From Gadus chalcogrammus (taxonomy: Eukaryota; Chordata; Actinopteri; Gadiformes; Gadidae): a DNA stretch of 64,000 nt. The DNA lies in the NCBI RefSeq assembly GCF_026213295.1, contig NC_079420.1, positions 3,941,186 to 4,005,185 of the forward strand, read 5' to 3'. The position numbers and the translations under genes are program-made. The notes under the pieces are model-generated. The model worked only from the letters and a program-made list of their open reading frames with translations, ran no database searches and was not told where the DNA came from. Position 1 is the stretch's first letter, and every line of letters begins with the position of its first letter. Positions 1 through 11,574 of this stretch are shown one piece after another.

Positions 1-784
1 CCTGGTCGGAATCCAACACGCAGCCATGGCAGTGTGAAGGCCTTGATCTAATGCTCCAAGCATTACAAAAGGAAACAAGGGAAAATGTCCAGGGGAGTTC
101 ATACGATGGTTATTTATGTATTTACATTTCAGCTGAAGTTGTGATGCAGGGCTGCATGTATAGTCGAGCGTTACTCTCTGCGTTCCAGCAGTACTGCACA
201 ACACAAGGATGCATCCATCACTGAGACAAGGGGGGGGGGGGGAGATGGATGGACCCACTGCGTCCCGTCTGCAGCGTTCAGACGCCCCTAAAGATGTCTG
301 ACTAGTGATTTTACCCTCACGTACAGTTTCTCTTTTTCTTACTTACATGTCTTTACGCCAACACCAGTTCCTCATATAAATGGTGATTCTTCTGTGAATA
401 AACGTCGCTTGAAAAGTGTGCCCTGGTATATGGTTACGATGTAAGGATCTTCCCCCCCCGAGCTCTATCGATGAATAACATTGCGTCAAGTGCCATTTCA
501 TGTTAGGGTAAAAGAAACACCCTGAACATTTTACACATAGATACACTGCATGGGCTGAGTGCTTAAAAGAATGATTTGTCAAGTGAAGACACATTCTCTT
601 TCTCAAGTGGACACTGTCAGCGTATCTGCGGAAAGTAAGTGTGACCTTTCTGTGCAAAGGTTGCCAGGAAGATAATATTCACAGCAGGGAGCCTGGAGTG
701 TGTATCAGGGCTGCGTCTCACTCTGTTATGGAACGTAATCAAGGCTGCTTAGACACCTCTGGCTGGATATTAACTGGAGAGACG
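1..784. other. Unassigned unique sequence
   Basis: I see no gene, RNA or recognisable transposon here. There is a short G-run around 231-241. The open frames are short and carry no motif. It could be ordinary intergenic or intronic DNA. Confidence 0.5.
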
Positions 785-1212
785 CAGTGGACTGTGAAGG
801 GCTTACAGGATGCATTTGCATGTGTGTGTCTGTTCGTGTCTGTGTGTGTGTGAGCATGCATAAATATGTATACATATGTGTGGGTGTACGCTCCAATATG
901 TGTGTCTATTTGTGCTCATATGTGTGGGTGTGTTTGTATATGTGTGTGTGTGTGTTTGTGTATGCGCTGTTGTGCATGTTAATATATGTGCGTGTGTGTG
1001 CGTGTATGTTTATACATATATATAGTGGTGTGTGTCTGGGTGTGCGTTTGTGTCTTTGTATGTGCGGTTGCGCATGTTACTGTATGTGTGTGTTTATGCA
1101 TGTTAATGTATCTGTATGTTTGTGTCTGTGTATGTGTGTGTGCATGTGTGTGTGCTTAATGCGGTTTTGTACTTGCGCAAGATAGCTGTGTGTGTGTGTG
1201 TGTGTGTGTGTG
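785..1212. repeat. Degenerate TG-rich microsatellite region
   Basis: The segment is dominated by TG dinucleotides broken by TA, TT and TGCG steps, and ends in a cleaner (TG)n run at about 1,185-1,212. It looks like an old (TG)n array decayed by point mutation. The cysteine- and valine-rich open frames across it are translations of the repeat and not genes. Confidence 0.9.
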
Positions 1213-1677
1213 AGGCAGAGGGAGCGTTGGGATGCAGGACGATTCATGCTGGTGCACGCGTATAGAGATAAACCAAACTCACAGGCATCATGTGTGTGTG
1301 TACTCACTGGTTTATTAATAGGACACCCAAACACCCACGCGGAGACAGTCCAACCTTGGGCTTCATGCTTCCTTCGTAAGGAACCATGAATCCCAAGGCC
1401 CCATAAGACTTCAGCTGCTCTCTATCAGGATTGGGTATATGGTCCTCTGCTCTCTGTTGCCTCATTCGGCGGCAAAGGGCCCTAGTCACCGAGGGGCCAT
1501 CTTGGTTCCCTCTTGGTTCTAAGCGTTGACCTACAGCTAACCCTTAAGGTTAATAGGACCCGTGCTCAGGGAATGGGGTCATCAGCGTGTAAAACTCATG
1601 TGCACATCTGTGATTCAACCGTCCTGATTATAAGAGGATTGCTATTTCTGTCTTTTTTTTGCATATCTTACATTTAC
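1213..1677. other. Unassigned unique sequence
   Basis: No gene or repeat family is recognised. The short open frames on both strands lack protein motifs and splice context. Confidence 0.45.
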
Positions 1678-1960
1678 ATTTACATTTAGGGCATTTATCA
1701 GACGCTTTATCCAAAGCGACTTACATTAAATACATTTGTCGTAAGAAAGTGAAAAAATAAATCGCTGTCGTTACAGTAAGGATGTTCATAGAACGAAGTG
1801 CAAAGCACTCACAATCGCTAGGTTAACCCATTCCCAGTACACAACAAAGATAGCTAGGATAAGATTCTACATAACTAGTACGATATCTAAAGGATAAGAT
1901 TCTACATAACTAGTACGATATCTAAATATAACAATAAATGCGTACATTAAGTGCCAGGAT
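1678..1960 (+). mobile_element. Teleost interspersed repeat copy (GCAGACGCTTTATCC class)
   Basis: It opens with CATTTACATTTACATTTAGG and then CAGACGCTTTATCCAAAGCG, a motif repeated throughout ray-finned fish genomes. The following text (AATCGCTAGGTTAACCCATT, ACAACAAAGATAGCTAGGAT) also has the feel of a dispersed repeat body. It contains an exact 35-bp tandem duplication at 1,856-1,925. The motif is recognised from familiarity with fish genomes. I do not assign a named family, and the 3' boundary is a guess. Confidence 0.7.
1856..1925. repeat. Perfect 35-bp tandem duplication inside the interspersed repeat
   Basis: Two identical adjacent 35-bp units (1,856-1,890 and 1,891-1,925) begin AGGATAAGATTCTAC and end GTACGATATCTAA. 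Perfect identity implies a recent duplication compared with the diverged host repeat. Confidence 0.95.
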
Positions 1961-1974
1961 GTAATTACTTACCA

Positions 1975-2813
1975 TCTACTTACTATTTAGTCATTTCGCA
2001 GAGGCTTTTACCCAGACTGACTATTTCATTTTAACATAGATTGCCATTGGAGAGCAGGGGATGGAGAATCTTGTTCTAGGATGACCACAGGTCAGACTGT
2101 AGACACAGGGAACTCAGAACCGTTCAGCTGGGAGTGAAACACAACCCGAGCAACGAGAGACACTACCTTCCCCACTCCTCCCGTGATATAATGTGCCTTA
2201 TTACAGGCAGTTAGCGTGGGATCCCATAGGAGGCAGGTGTCCTCACCCTTGAGGACCCGGGCTGTGTATAAGCACCGGCCGGTGATGTGTAAGCAGGTGT
2301 AGCATCGCGGGGCGGCGGAGACATGCGATGATAATATGGGTCCAAGTCGTGAGCTGAGGCAGCACTGGACGTCACCACAAACCATTTTACTCAGCAGTAG
2401 AGGAAATTATCCTGATTAGATCTGGGTCTACAATAACAATAGTTGCAATAACAGCAATGAGATAATAACACATACATTTTTCTGCATACTCGGCTGGGAG
2501 GATATCACGAGAGTGGGAGAGCAGCTAACGCGGTGAAAAAGTCAATTTTTATTTAATTTCACGGTGTCTTTCGCGGGTAGGTACTGCGTCTTCACGCTGA
2601 GCCACCATTTATTTGTCTCCCTGGCTGTGGAAGCCCAGAGTAGTCGATCTGCTCTGTTCTGGAACCTTCCCCCTCCTTGGGCCCAAGGCCAGATGAGGGA
2701 CTGGAATTTTGTTCAGGACTCGACACTTCATTATAGATAGTCATTAGGAACACAAATGAACACGGCAACCCTGGTACATCATTTATTTCTCACTTTTGTA
2801 TCAACTCTCCTCC
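1975..2813. other. Unassigned sequence with a weak second repeat trace at its start
   Basis: Near 1,990 the text CATTTCGCAGAGGCTTTTAC looks like a diverged copy of the CATTTAGCAGACGCTTTTAT motif. The remainder to 2,813 shows no gene or known element. A 97-residue open frame on the minus strand (2,092-2,385) has no recognisable domain. Confidence 0.4.
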
Positions 2814-3276
<463 letters not shown>

Positions 3277-3479
3277 ACCTCCTCCCGGGGAGACTGATCA
3301 CCGCATTGTTTAATAATTTATTATAGGCGTGTATTCTCAGAATTGGTACAGCAGAACTGTCGTGTTGTGCTAGCTAGCGCATACTATCCATATGCTTAGT
3401 GCCTCACCTCACCTGTGAACGAGCTCAGGTAGCGTTAAAACACGGAAACATCCAACACCGTTCATCACAGGCCAGTCCA

Positions 3480-4260
3480 GATTACCTGAGGAACGCGCCC
3501 GCTCCGTGACGAAGCTCCATGGAGGGCCCCAGCCATCCATCCCCGTGTCACAGAGCAGTGGCTCCCGGCCAGGACTCCCAGTCTCCAGCTAGGAGCCGGT
3601 CCGTTCTCATTCCCCTCATGATTGGCTCCATATGGAGGCGTGTTTTCCACCTGTCTCCCCCTAAAAGCCTGACGCAGCCGCGGCGGGGGCCTCCAGCTGT
3701 TCCTGGGCCACCTCGTTCCTACCTCATTAGTGGATTAGCTGGCGCGGACACAGAGCGGGAAATGGATCCGAGGATTTTCGCGCGGGGCTCGGGGCTCGGG
3801 GATGAACCCAAAGTTCCCCGAGACGGAAGTTAAGCCGGCGTCGGCGTGATTGATGATGACCCCCGGCCCCCCCCCCCCCCGTCGACTCTTTGGGATGGGA
3901 TAACACATGTTGCAAAGGATCATGGGACCGCCGGTTCTGGCCGTGTCTGCTCGCGGCGCGCTAACGGGGGGTACGGGGACGACAAGGCTGAACTTTGGTT
4001 AACTTTATGCAAATGGCGGTATTGTTTGGCCACACGTTCGCCGGACTCGTGTATCATTTTATTCCCCGGCTTTAAGCACTTCCACCGGCGGCGACCGGAG
4101 GGCCTGTGTTCTGCCTCGGGTCATCCATCACGCCGTTGCGCCTGCGGGGGTGTCGGACTGTGAGAGACAGAGCCCCTGCCGCCGTCCTCGGTGATCATTA
4201 ACAACGCCACATGCTAGCTCCTCGTTATCCAACCCGACCGGCCGGCCCTGGCCTAACCCC
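3480..4260. promoter_or_regulatory. CpG-rich segment, possible CpG island
   Basis: GC content and CpG frequency rise clearly above the AT-rich surroundings (for example CGCGCGGGGCTCGGGGCTCG near 3,779 and CGGCGGCGACCGGAGG near 4,086). It could be a CpG island of a nearby or alternative promoter. No TATA box, start codon in good context or donor site singles out a transcript, so this rests on composition alone. Confidence 0.3.
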
Positions 4261-4578
4261 GCCCTGCTTGCGTTAGCGATAGCTGTGTTTTAGTAGCTAT
4301 GTTTTAGTGGCTTTTCTCAGTGATACTGTCTGCTTGTCCCTGCCAGCGTTCCCCGCCGGGGAGTTATATAACCGCCTTGTCGCACCGTGCTCTAGTCGTT
4401 AGCGTAGCTTTCTTGTTCTTTCCGCGTTTGTTCTCGTTTGTTCCGGTTTTTTCTGGAGTTGTTAGGGCTTAAGTCTAAACAGCATCATTCGAGATCATTA
4501 TTTGACGATAGCCAATATCTGCCTTTGAGTCAATGTCTACACTGGGGTCTTGTAAACAGTGCTCGGGCCAATATAGTA

Positions 4579-4691
<113 letters not shown>

Positions 4692-4870
4692 GTTAACACA
4701 CTGATACACACACACACACAAACACATACACTTTTAGATCTGAGTGCCGGGACGGGGTTGTGCTTACAATCTGAGCCAGTTTCAGCACCCTTCATATCTG
4801 ATTATGTCTTCACATCTCACACCAGCCCACCATCACACATCCCTCCTTCCCCCTAACCCCTGAGCTTCTG

Positions 4871-4974
<104 letters not shown>

Positions 4975-5274
4975 CGTGAGCACAAACAGACACTTACTCA
5001 GACCAGCACAAACACACCAGCACAACACACACAAAGAAACACAAACACACGCACATGTGTGAAGCACGCAAAATGCAGTCATCGCCGCCACATCTAACCC
5101 AAGCGTCATCTCGACGTCCTGTTCCATCGCTCATCCCGGGCTCAGCGAGGCTGAAGCTAACTCTGCTGCGGGGCTGAGCTCGGACCATCTGGGACCCCCA
5201 CCACCAGGTTCCACTAGAGCGTGGATATGAGTCTGCATTATGCAAGCATTGAGTTCTAGATTATATATTCGTAC

Positions 5275-5365
5275 TTCATATTCTTTATTTATTTAACCTT
5301 TATTGAACCAGGTAGGTTCCATTGAGATTCGACATCTGGCAAATGGAGCAGCAGCATAGAGTACA
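5275..5365 (+). mobile_element. Teleost interspersed repeat fragment (ACCTTTATTGAACCAGGTAG motif)
   Basis: The text TTTATTTAACCTTTATTGAA followed by CCAGGTAGG closely matches a short motif dispersed widely in teleost genomes. It is a fragment only, without visible terminal repeats or coding remnants. I assign no family name. Confidence 0.55.
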
Positions 5366-6284
5366 TTAACAATAAAACATACTGTTTTAAAAAGTGTTTC
5401 TTAATGAGAAAAGAAAGTGAAAGTAAACAAGGTGAAAAGCACGTAGCCAACCACAACAACTTCAGCCATCTTGCATGTTTGGACTCTCTAAATATAAATC
5501 GACCACACGTGGGTTAACATTTGCTTGTGTTATCCACACTCTGCACCCCAGCTTCCTGTGCTGGAAGCCCAGCGTCAGGTCTCTCCGGTGGGGTTTAAAA
5601 CGGCATTGAATGCTATCTCTGGTTCCAGTGTGCATACTGTAGCTGAGTCATCCTAAAGGCCTATTTTAAACTGCCTGCTCAGTAGCACGTCACGTTCCAT
5701 TATGTCTCGTCTGCCTCATGATTGGATTTGGTTTGTCCCGAAATTTGCCCCTAAAATGCATTCGTCGTGTCCTCTGCATTTTCGTTAGTTTGCAGGTGAT
5801 TTATTTTAAATTAACGTTTTTATTTTAGCACTTTAGATAAGTGACTTCGAAAGAAGTACATAACTAGTACAACAAACATTGTTGCATTGTTAGATTATGC
5901 TATGTCTCAACAAGAGCAGCAGTACTGGGTATACAATTCTGTAATACTAGGACAATATTACTGTACTACTTCTCTGTTCCATCCCCAGATATCGCCATAG
6001 AGTTACCTAATTGGTCTTTCATCCATACACCAGTCCCGCACCAGGTAATGTAGCACTCTACACACAATAGATTGGCTAAACACAGTTCCCCAAGGCAAGC
6101 TCCATGAGCTACACACTGGCAACACGATATATCTGCAGCACGCACTCTCTCCACCTAAAGTACAGCATAGCTCTGGAAAAGTTAGCATACTGGAATAACA
6201 CGGTGTACCCAAAGTGCACCCTGTGATGTCTGTTCTGCACAGCCACACGGTAGCCCCGAGAGCCGGAGGGGGGTACACTATCCC
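5366..6284. other. Unassigned sequence with a repeat-like patch
   Basis: No gene was recognised. Near 5,855-5,945 the text GTACATAACTAGTACAACAA shares the ACATAACTAGTACRA word with the interspersed repeat at 1,870-1,925, so part of this stretch may be an older copy of the same family. Confidence 0.4.
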
Positions 6285-6375
6285 CTGATTGGGTGAGGTA
6301 TACTATCATCTGATTGGTTGAGGTATGCTATAATCCGATTGGGTGAGGTATACTGTCCTCTGATTGGGTGAAGGA
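6285..6375 (+). repeat. 25-bp minisatellite carrying an ATTGG motif
   Basis: Four units with an exact 25-bp offset (GATTG at 6,287, 6,312, 6,337 and 6,362) contain GATTGGGTGAGGTAT or a close variant. Each unit holds ATTGG, the reverse complement of the CCAAT box bound by NF-Y. The repeat is directly visible; any binding function is inference. Confidence 0.9.
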
Positions 6376-6586
6376 TGCAATGTAACACCGGCCCCACGGT
6401 CATTTTGTGAAGCCATCCCCATGGTTTCCCCCCCCACACCCCCTTTATGGCACTTTGTGGTGCAACTTTATAAATGTACCTGGAGTTATTTTAGTTCGGT
6501 GCTCTTGAAGCTGTTTGTGCAGCAAACTGCCGACCGCCCGCCAGGTGATGAATGGCGTCTTCCGTCAGTTCCAAGGTCCACAAACA

Positions 6587-6934
6587 TACGCACACACACA
6601 CACGTCCACACACACAGACACACGCACAAATGATGCTCACAAACAAAGACACACTCAAACACATCCACCAACACATCCACGAGAGTCCGCACACACACAC
6701 ACACACACACAAGCACACACAAACACATCAACAAACACATAAAAACACACACACAGACAAACGTGCCCACAAATACACACAAACACACAAAAAACACACA
6801 CGTCCACAAACACACACACAAACATACATGCCCACAAACACACACACACACGCCAACAAACACATCCATACACACATACGCCCACACGTGCTCGTGAACG
6901 CAAACAAAAAAACACATGCACATAACATGCACGG

Positions 6935-7018
<84 letters not shown>

Positions 7019-7075
7019 CACACATGCACACACAGGCACAGACACGTGTGAGCACATTCACAAGAACACACACAC
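6587..7075. repeat. CA-rich array with a perfect (CA)n core
   Basis: Degenerate CA-rich text (ACAC with AAACACA, CGTCCACA and CATCCAC interruptions) surrounds a perfect (CA)n run at about 6,937-7,012. The open frames of 195 and 201 residues are repeat translations. Confidence 0.95.
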
Positions 7076-7593
7076 AGAAGCAAAAGAAATACGCAACATT
7101 GAGGATGGGGAAGCTACGATTTGGAACAGGGGTGAGGTTCGGTTGAAGTCCCCATAACTGCTGTCTCTCAAAATGGTCCCATGGTGCTTCTTCCAGACGG
7201 TAGCAGTCTGGGTCTGTCTTCCAGAGTCTTCCTCAGAAAGGGATGCGACGTATAAAGGACCGCCCAGGGCTAGATGATGCCGCTTTTGAGGTATCATTTG
7301 CTACTTCCCTCTCTTTATTTAGACGTTCTTGTTAAGCATCCCGTGACGTTCCATTTGTGGCTTCCAATTGCTTGCTTTGGTTCTTATCGCAAATGGGATG
7401 TAATTGAGAAAATCACAGCGGCGGAGAATCCAAGTCGTTTTCAGGTATATAAAATGAAATGTGCGCATATCTGTGGGTGTTGCAGTCATCGTTCTGACCG
7501 TCATTGAGGCTGTATTCTTCCCAAAACACATCCTTCCTTGTATGAAATTACAGTTCCCTCTGATGAATAATGCTTCCCCTACTTCTGTGATCT
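7076..7593. other. Unassigned unique sequence
   Basis: No gene, repeat family or RNA was recognised. Short frames on both strands run into the adjoining microsatellites. Confidence 0.4.
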
Positions 7594-7595
7594 TG

Positions 7596-7692
<97 letters not shown>

Positions 7693-7711
7693 TTGTGTGT
7701 GTGTGTGTTCG
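7594..7711. repeat. (GT)n microsatellite
   Basis: A perfect GT run from about 7,603 to 7,690 with short imperfect flanks. About 100 bp further on a degenerate CA-rich tract lies in the opposite sense (7,805-7,960), giving an inverted GT/CA arrangement able to base-pair. Confidence 0.97.
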
Positions 7712-7804
7712 TGTGTCTGTTGCCTTGGTTGCAGAGACAGACTCCCACTCTGCAACTTTCATTGATTTGCTTGCTTACTGTTCTGGTGGTGGTTGGCGGT
7801 TATA

Positions 7805-7962
7805 CGACACACAAGCAAACACGTGCACACACACACACCCACAAACACGCACATGCCTTCACGAATACACACGCACACACCATACAAACAAACACATGCA
7901 CTGTCGAACATGCACGCACAGAAGCAAGCATTGCACAAATGGACAGACACACATGCACTTTA
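7805..7962. repeat. Degenerate CA-rich tract
   Basis: Interrupted CA repeats (ACACGTGCACACACACACAC followed by CCACAAACACGC type text) without a long perfect core. It faces the (GT)n locus at 7,594-7,711. Confidence 0.85.
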
Positions 7963-8344
7963 TGTCAGCGAAAACAAACGGAAAACTTCTGAGGACTAGG
8001 GGGTACTGTGTAGGCGTAGATTATGCTTTTACCTTACAGTTGTACACATGGCTGGAGAAAAAGCACTGGATTTAATTGTATTTCATGATTATTTTTCTAT
8101 TTTATTTTAATGATATTGTTATATCGTTTTTTAATTGGTCGTTTTTTAGTTTGCCTTCCTTGGTATTCCGAAACTGAATGAGGATCAAGAATGAATAATA
8201 AAGTAAGTCGTAAAGGAAAATAAAGTTTATTTTATTTTTTGCCATAAAACATTCTTTCAAAGTAAAAGCGCACCACCTGAGTGCCTGCGGCTTCCTCTCG
8301 GTAGGACATCAAACACAGACGAGAGGCTTTCAGGAGATCCCACG
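7963..8344. other. AT-rich unassigned sequence
   Basis: AT-rich with several AATAAA-like words near 8,197-8,225, but no coding frame upstream that would make them a meaningful polyadenylation signal. Confidence 0.35.
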
Positions 8345-8409
8345 GGCGCACACGGACACACACACACTCGTACACACAAACACACAGACACACACACTCT
8401 CATAAACAT

Positions 8410-8449
<40 letters not shown>

Positions 8450-8506
8450 ATATCACAACTCTTTCTCATAAAAACACACACAACCTCTCTCACTCCCCCA
8501 CACACA

Positions 8507-8558
<52 letters not shown>
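8345..8558. repeat. CA-rich array with two (CA)n cores
   Basis: Perfect CA runs at about 8,409-8,445 and 8,511-8,558, separated and preceded by degenerate CA-rich text. Overlapping Cys/Val-rich frames are artefacts. Confidence 0.95.
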
Positions 8559-8560
<2 letters not shown>

Positions 8561-8739
8561 CATATCCCATAAACGCCACTCCCGTCCCCACACAAAGCAG
8601 CACGTAATGTGTAATTATTCTTGTTGAATTCAGAGTGCAGACACATGGAACCCCCACACATCCTGCCCCGTGCCACCACAGCCCCCCCCCCTCCCTCATT
8701 GATAGTCCTGTCATCCTCGCAGATGATGGGCCATCCTGG

Positions 8740-8895
8740 GAAGAACCCCCCCCCTCCCCCCCCTCCCACCCTCCTCCTCCTCTTCCACCTCCTCCTTCTC
8801 CTCTAACACCACCACCTTCTCCTCTAACACCACCACCTTCTCCTCTACCACCACCTCCTCCACCACCACCTCCTCCTCCTCTCCCCTCTCCTCCT
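8740..8895. repeat. Polypyrimidine CCT/CCA tract with a 21-bp unit
   Basis: Almost free of G on the plus strand. A 21-bp unit CTCCTCTAACACCACCACCT (plus T) is repeated at about 8,798-8,850 before breaking into CCT/CCA triplets. The proline-rich and Glu/Val-rich open frames are repeat translations. Confidence 0.9.
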
Positions 8896-8929
8896 CATAC
8901 ATGTAATGGGACAGGCATGACGCATGAAG

Positions 8930-9160
8930 TCATCCATGTAGTGATGTAATTCAGGCATGTAATTGTAATGAATGTAATTAATGCAGGCAGTTAATAATGC
9001 ATGTAGTTAATTAATGCAGACAGGTAGTAATGCATGCCGAGTCGCATGCGTGATGCATGTAGATATGTGTGAGTGATGAAATGCATGGCGGGGTGCAGGC
9101 ATGTAATAATGCATGCGGTGGTGCTACATGCAGTAATGTATGCATGTGATAACAGGGGAT
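8930..9160. repeat. Degenerate TAATGCATG-type repeat
   Basis: The words AATGCATG, TGCATGTAG and GTAATGCATGC recur irregularly every 15-40 bp with AT-rich links. It looks like a decayed short-unit satellite. No unit length is strictly conserved. Confidence 0.65.
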
Positions 9161-9309
9161 GACTTATGGGGGTGGGGGGGGATGACACATGCCACCTGGC
9201 AACAGCTGTCCGACAGGTTGAAAGCAGGCGTGCTCAGAGTGTATTTCTGTTCTGCAGCGCACACAGATACGCACCTTCAAACAGACAATCACGCATGCAA
9301 GCAAGCAAG

Positions 9310-9325
9310 CGCGCGCACGCACGCG

Positions 9326-9387
<62 letters not shown>

Positions 9388-9394
9388 TACACAC

Positions 9395-9471
<77 letters not shown>
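9310..9471. repeat. (CA)n / (CATACA)n compound microsatellite
   Basis: Starts with ACGC-type units, then (CA)n, then ACATACACATACACATAC hexamer-type units, then (CA)n to about 9,466. Shorter CA tracts follow near 9,638-9,668. Confidence 0.97.
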
Positions 9472-9719
9472 CACCAAAACAACCTTCCAGCTGCCAAGTG
9501 AGGTGGGGGTCTGGTTGGTGACCATGGGGGGGGGGTGTAGCATGGTGCTTTACTTATACTTGGAGGTTTCACCCTGCAAACTGTGGGGCTATTGCTTCTT
9601 GTCAATGACCCCATAGGTATGCAAGATAAAGAGCACGGAGACACACACACACACGCACACGCACACGCCGCACATCAAAGTCACACCACACAATACAGGG
9701 AAGGACAGAAAATAAGGAA

Positions 9720-10515
9720 AACAAAAATATGTATTCTAAGAACTGAGGAGAGAGAGTGGCAGAGCTCTGAGAGTATCAGACGGCAGATGGGTTTTGTGTT
9801 TTTTGGCGACGGTGAAGTACTGCCAATATGAGCCGATGACCTTGGGTGTCATCTTGAACCTGCTTAGGAGTTTAGACACATAGCTTTTGACATTCAGGCC
9901 GGGATTTAAAGCAACTGCTTCAGCTACCCATATCTCATGATTGACAGCTGATGGAGGAAAAACAACTATCAAATCTTTTTTCAATCTTCGGTCCTCTGTT
10001 ACATTAAAAAAAACGGACACTTGATAAATATTCATTTATTTGCCGTCACGAAGGATGCAGAAATCACGAAGATCAGAAAGTGCTCAATTGTTGCTCAAGG
10101 ACGCCATAACACACTCGTTAGAAAGAGCCAAGGGATCTAACAGGTTTTCGAACTGCCCCACTTTCCGTTCTCTGTCTGGAGGGAGACACTCTAAATGGTA
10201 GGAAATGCACGTATGTATCATCTGCCCAAAATGGCATCAAATAAATGAATATCTTTTACACAACGTGAAATGGCATTTCCAGCCAATCTTACCTCCTTGA
10301 TATGAATTAAAATGAATATTTAATTAATATTTCAAAGTAAAACAGGATATGAACGCAGAACAAAACATAGTAGGAATGTGATTGATCCTTGGGCTTTGAT
10401 AAGATCGTGCCAAATTGAAAACGGTTGGCAGCCAACTCTGTGCATAATTCTATAATTACAAATGATATTAAAAAGATCAAGCACAATTACCAGAGAAACT
10501 GTGGTCCATGAAAGT
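9720..10515. promoter_or_regulatory. AT-rich microsatellite-free segment, candidate conserved non-coding element
   Basis: The texture changes sharply from the repeat-dense preceding 9 kb. AT-rich unique sequence includes TTTAAAGCAACTGCTTCAGC, a perfect PBX-MEIS type site and several TAAT and ATTA words. A 99-residue minus-strand frame at 9,736-10,035 has no recognisable domain or splice signals. Conservation cannot be tested here. Confidence 0.3.
9938..9947 (+). promoter_or_regulatory. TGATTGACAG, PBX-MEIS/PREP composite site
   Basis: An exact match to the TALE-homeodomain decamer TGATTGACAG. It overlaps a CAGCTG E-box (9,945-9,950) and lies in AT-rich unique sequence. The motif identity is established knowledge; occupancy is unknown. 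Confidence 0.4.
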
Positions 10516-10582
10516 ATAATAATAGTAAGATAAGATCAACTTTATTACTGCCAGATGGGACATTTTAAGAATAATCACCCAA
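10516..10582 (+). mobile_element. Possible SINE/LINE tail fragment
   Basis: TAAGATAAGATCAACTTTAT followed by GCCAGATGGGACATTTT resembles the AAGATCAACTTTATT...GGGACATTT type of repeat tail common in fish. It is short and diverged, so the call is tentative. Confidence 0.35.
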
Positions 10583-11550
10583 AGGGGTTTATTGTCAATT
10601 ATATTGTTCTCCTGATATTAAACAATTATAATTTATCCTCATTATTAATAGGGCCATGGCATTTAAAAAGGAAGAAAATGACTTCTAGTTGTTCTCTGGT
10701 CTAAACTTTACTGATAAGCAGCAATCAACATGCGTTACGTTGTATATTTTGTTTTGCAGGCATGACAAGGCCAAATCTAAATCTTAACAAGTGCCTTCTG
10801 GAATGCTCGCCTACCTGTGAATCACTGTAATGAAGCAGTCTTTGATGAGCGACTTCTGCGGATGAAACATTACATGATATATTTAATTTTAAAGACCAGA
10901 TAAATCATGTAGGTATGAGCTGCTTAGACATAAAATATAACTTTAAAGACAAGACGGCTTTGCCCCACCTCTAATTGCATTAGATTAACCATAGCAAGTA
11001 GCCAAGCTCCGGTTTTTGCATACTTAATATATTCAATGGCAATTTTTGCTCAGAGGGCTTTGGGGAAAAGTAATGGCAATATGATTGCGTCCTGAAAAAG
11101 TACTTAAAAGGAAAAATATAAGTCCAGTCTTTAACATTTATCGCCTATCCTATGAGATATGCGGAAAGCCTGAAGCGCACACACAGTTCTTAAGTTCTTC
11201 CACTGTGTTTAATTAGCACCACTTATTAGAATTTGGTGGTTAGAAGGAAAAAACTAACATTACTTCGCAATGCATTCCTGGATGGATTCAGCTTCCGGAT
11301 CCCGAGAAGATCGACTTCATACTAAGAACACTTTCTCACTAAAACGTCCACATTATTCTTCGATCAATGCTCCCATTGGATTACCAACATCACTGCTCTC
11401 TTCTCCCGGGATCTAGAACAAACATGGCCGCCCGGGTGGTCATCTATCATCTCTCTGGTGGCGCAGGCTCATCCGTCACACCAGAACCACACTGACATTC
11501 ACTTTGCTCCGGTTCCTCACTGCTGGACTTTGATTGGATAGCGACAGAGG
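10583..11550. other. AT-rich unique sequence
   Basis: There are no microsatellites and no coding frame over 60 codons. Phrases such as CATTACATGATATATTTAAT (10,868 onward) have the look of vertebrate non-coding enhancer sequence, but this is texture only. Confidence 0.3.
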
Positions 11551-11570
11551 TTGGGGGGGGGGGGGGGGGG
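11551..11570. repeat. Poly-G homopolymer
   Basis: About 20 consecutive G residues. This is G-quadruplex capable and prone to length error in sequencing. Confidence 0.9.
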
Positions 11571-11574
11571 GTTT

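Noticed and set aside
785..1185. Cys/Val-rich and His/Thr-rich open frames, here and at every CA/GT locus
   Set aside because: They are direct translations of (TG)n or (CA)n, open in several frames on both strands, and have no start context or splice signals.
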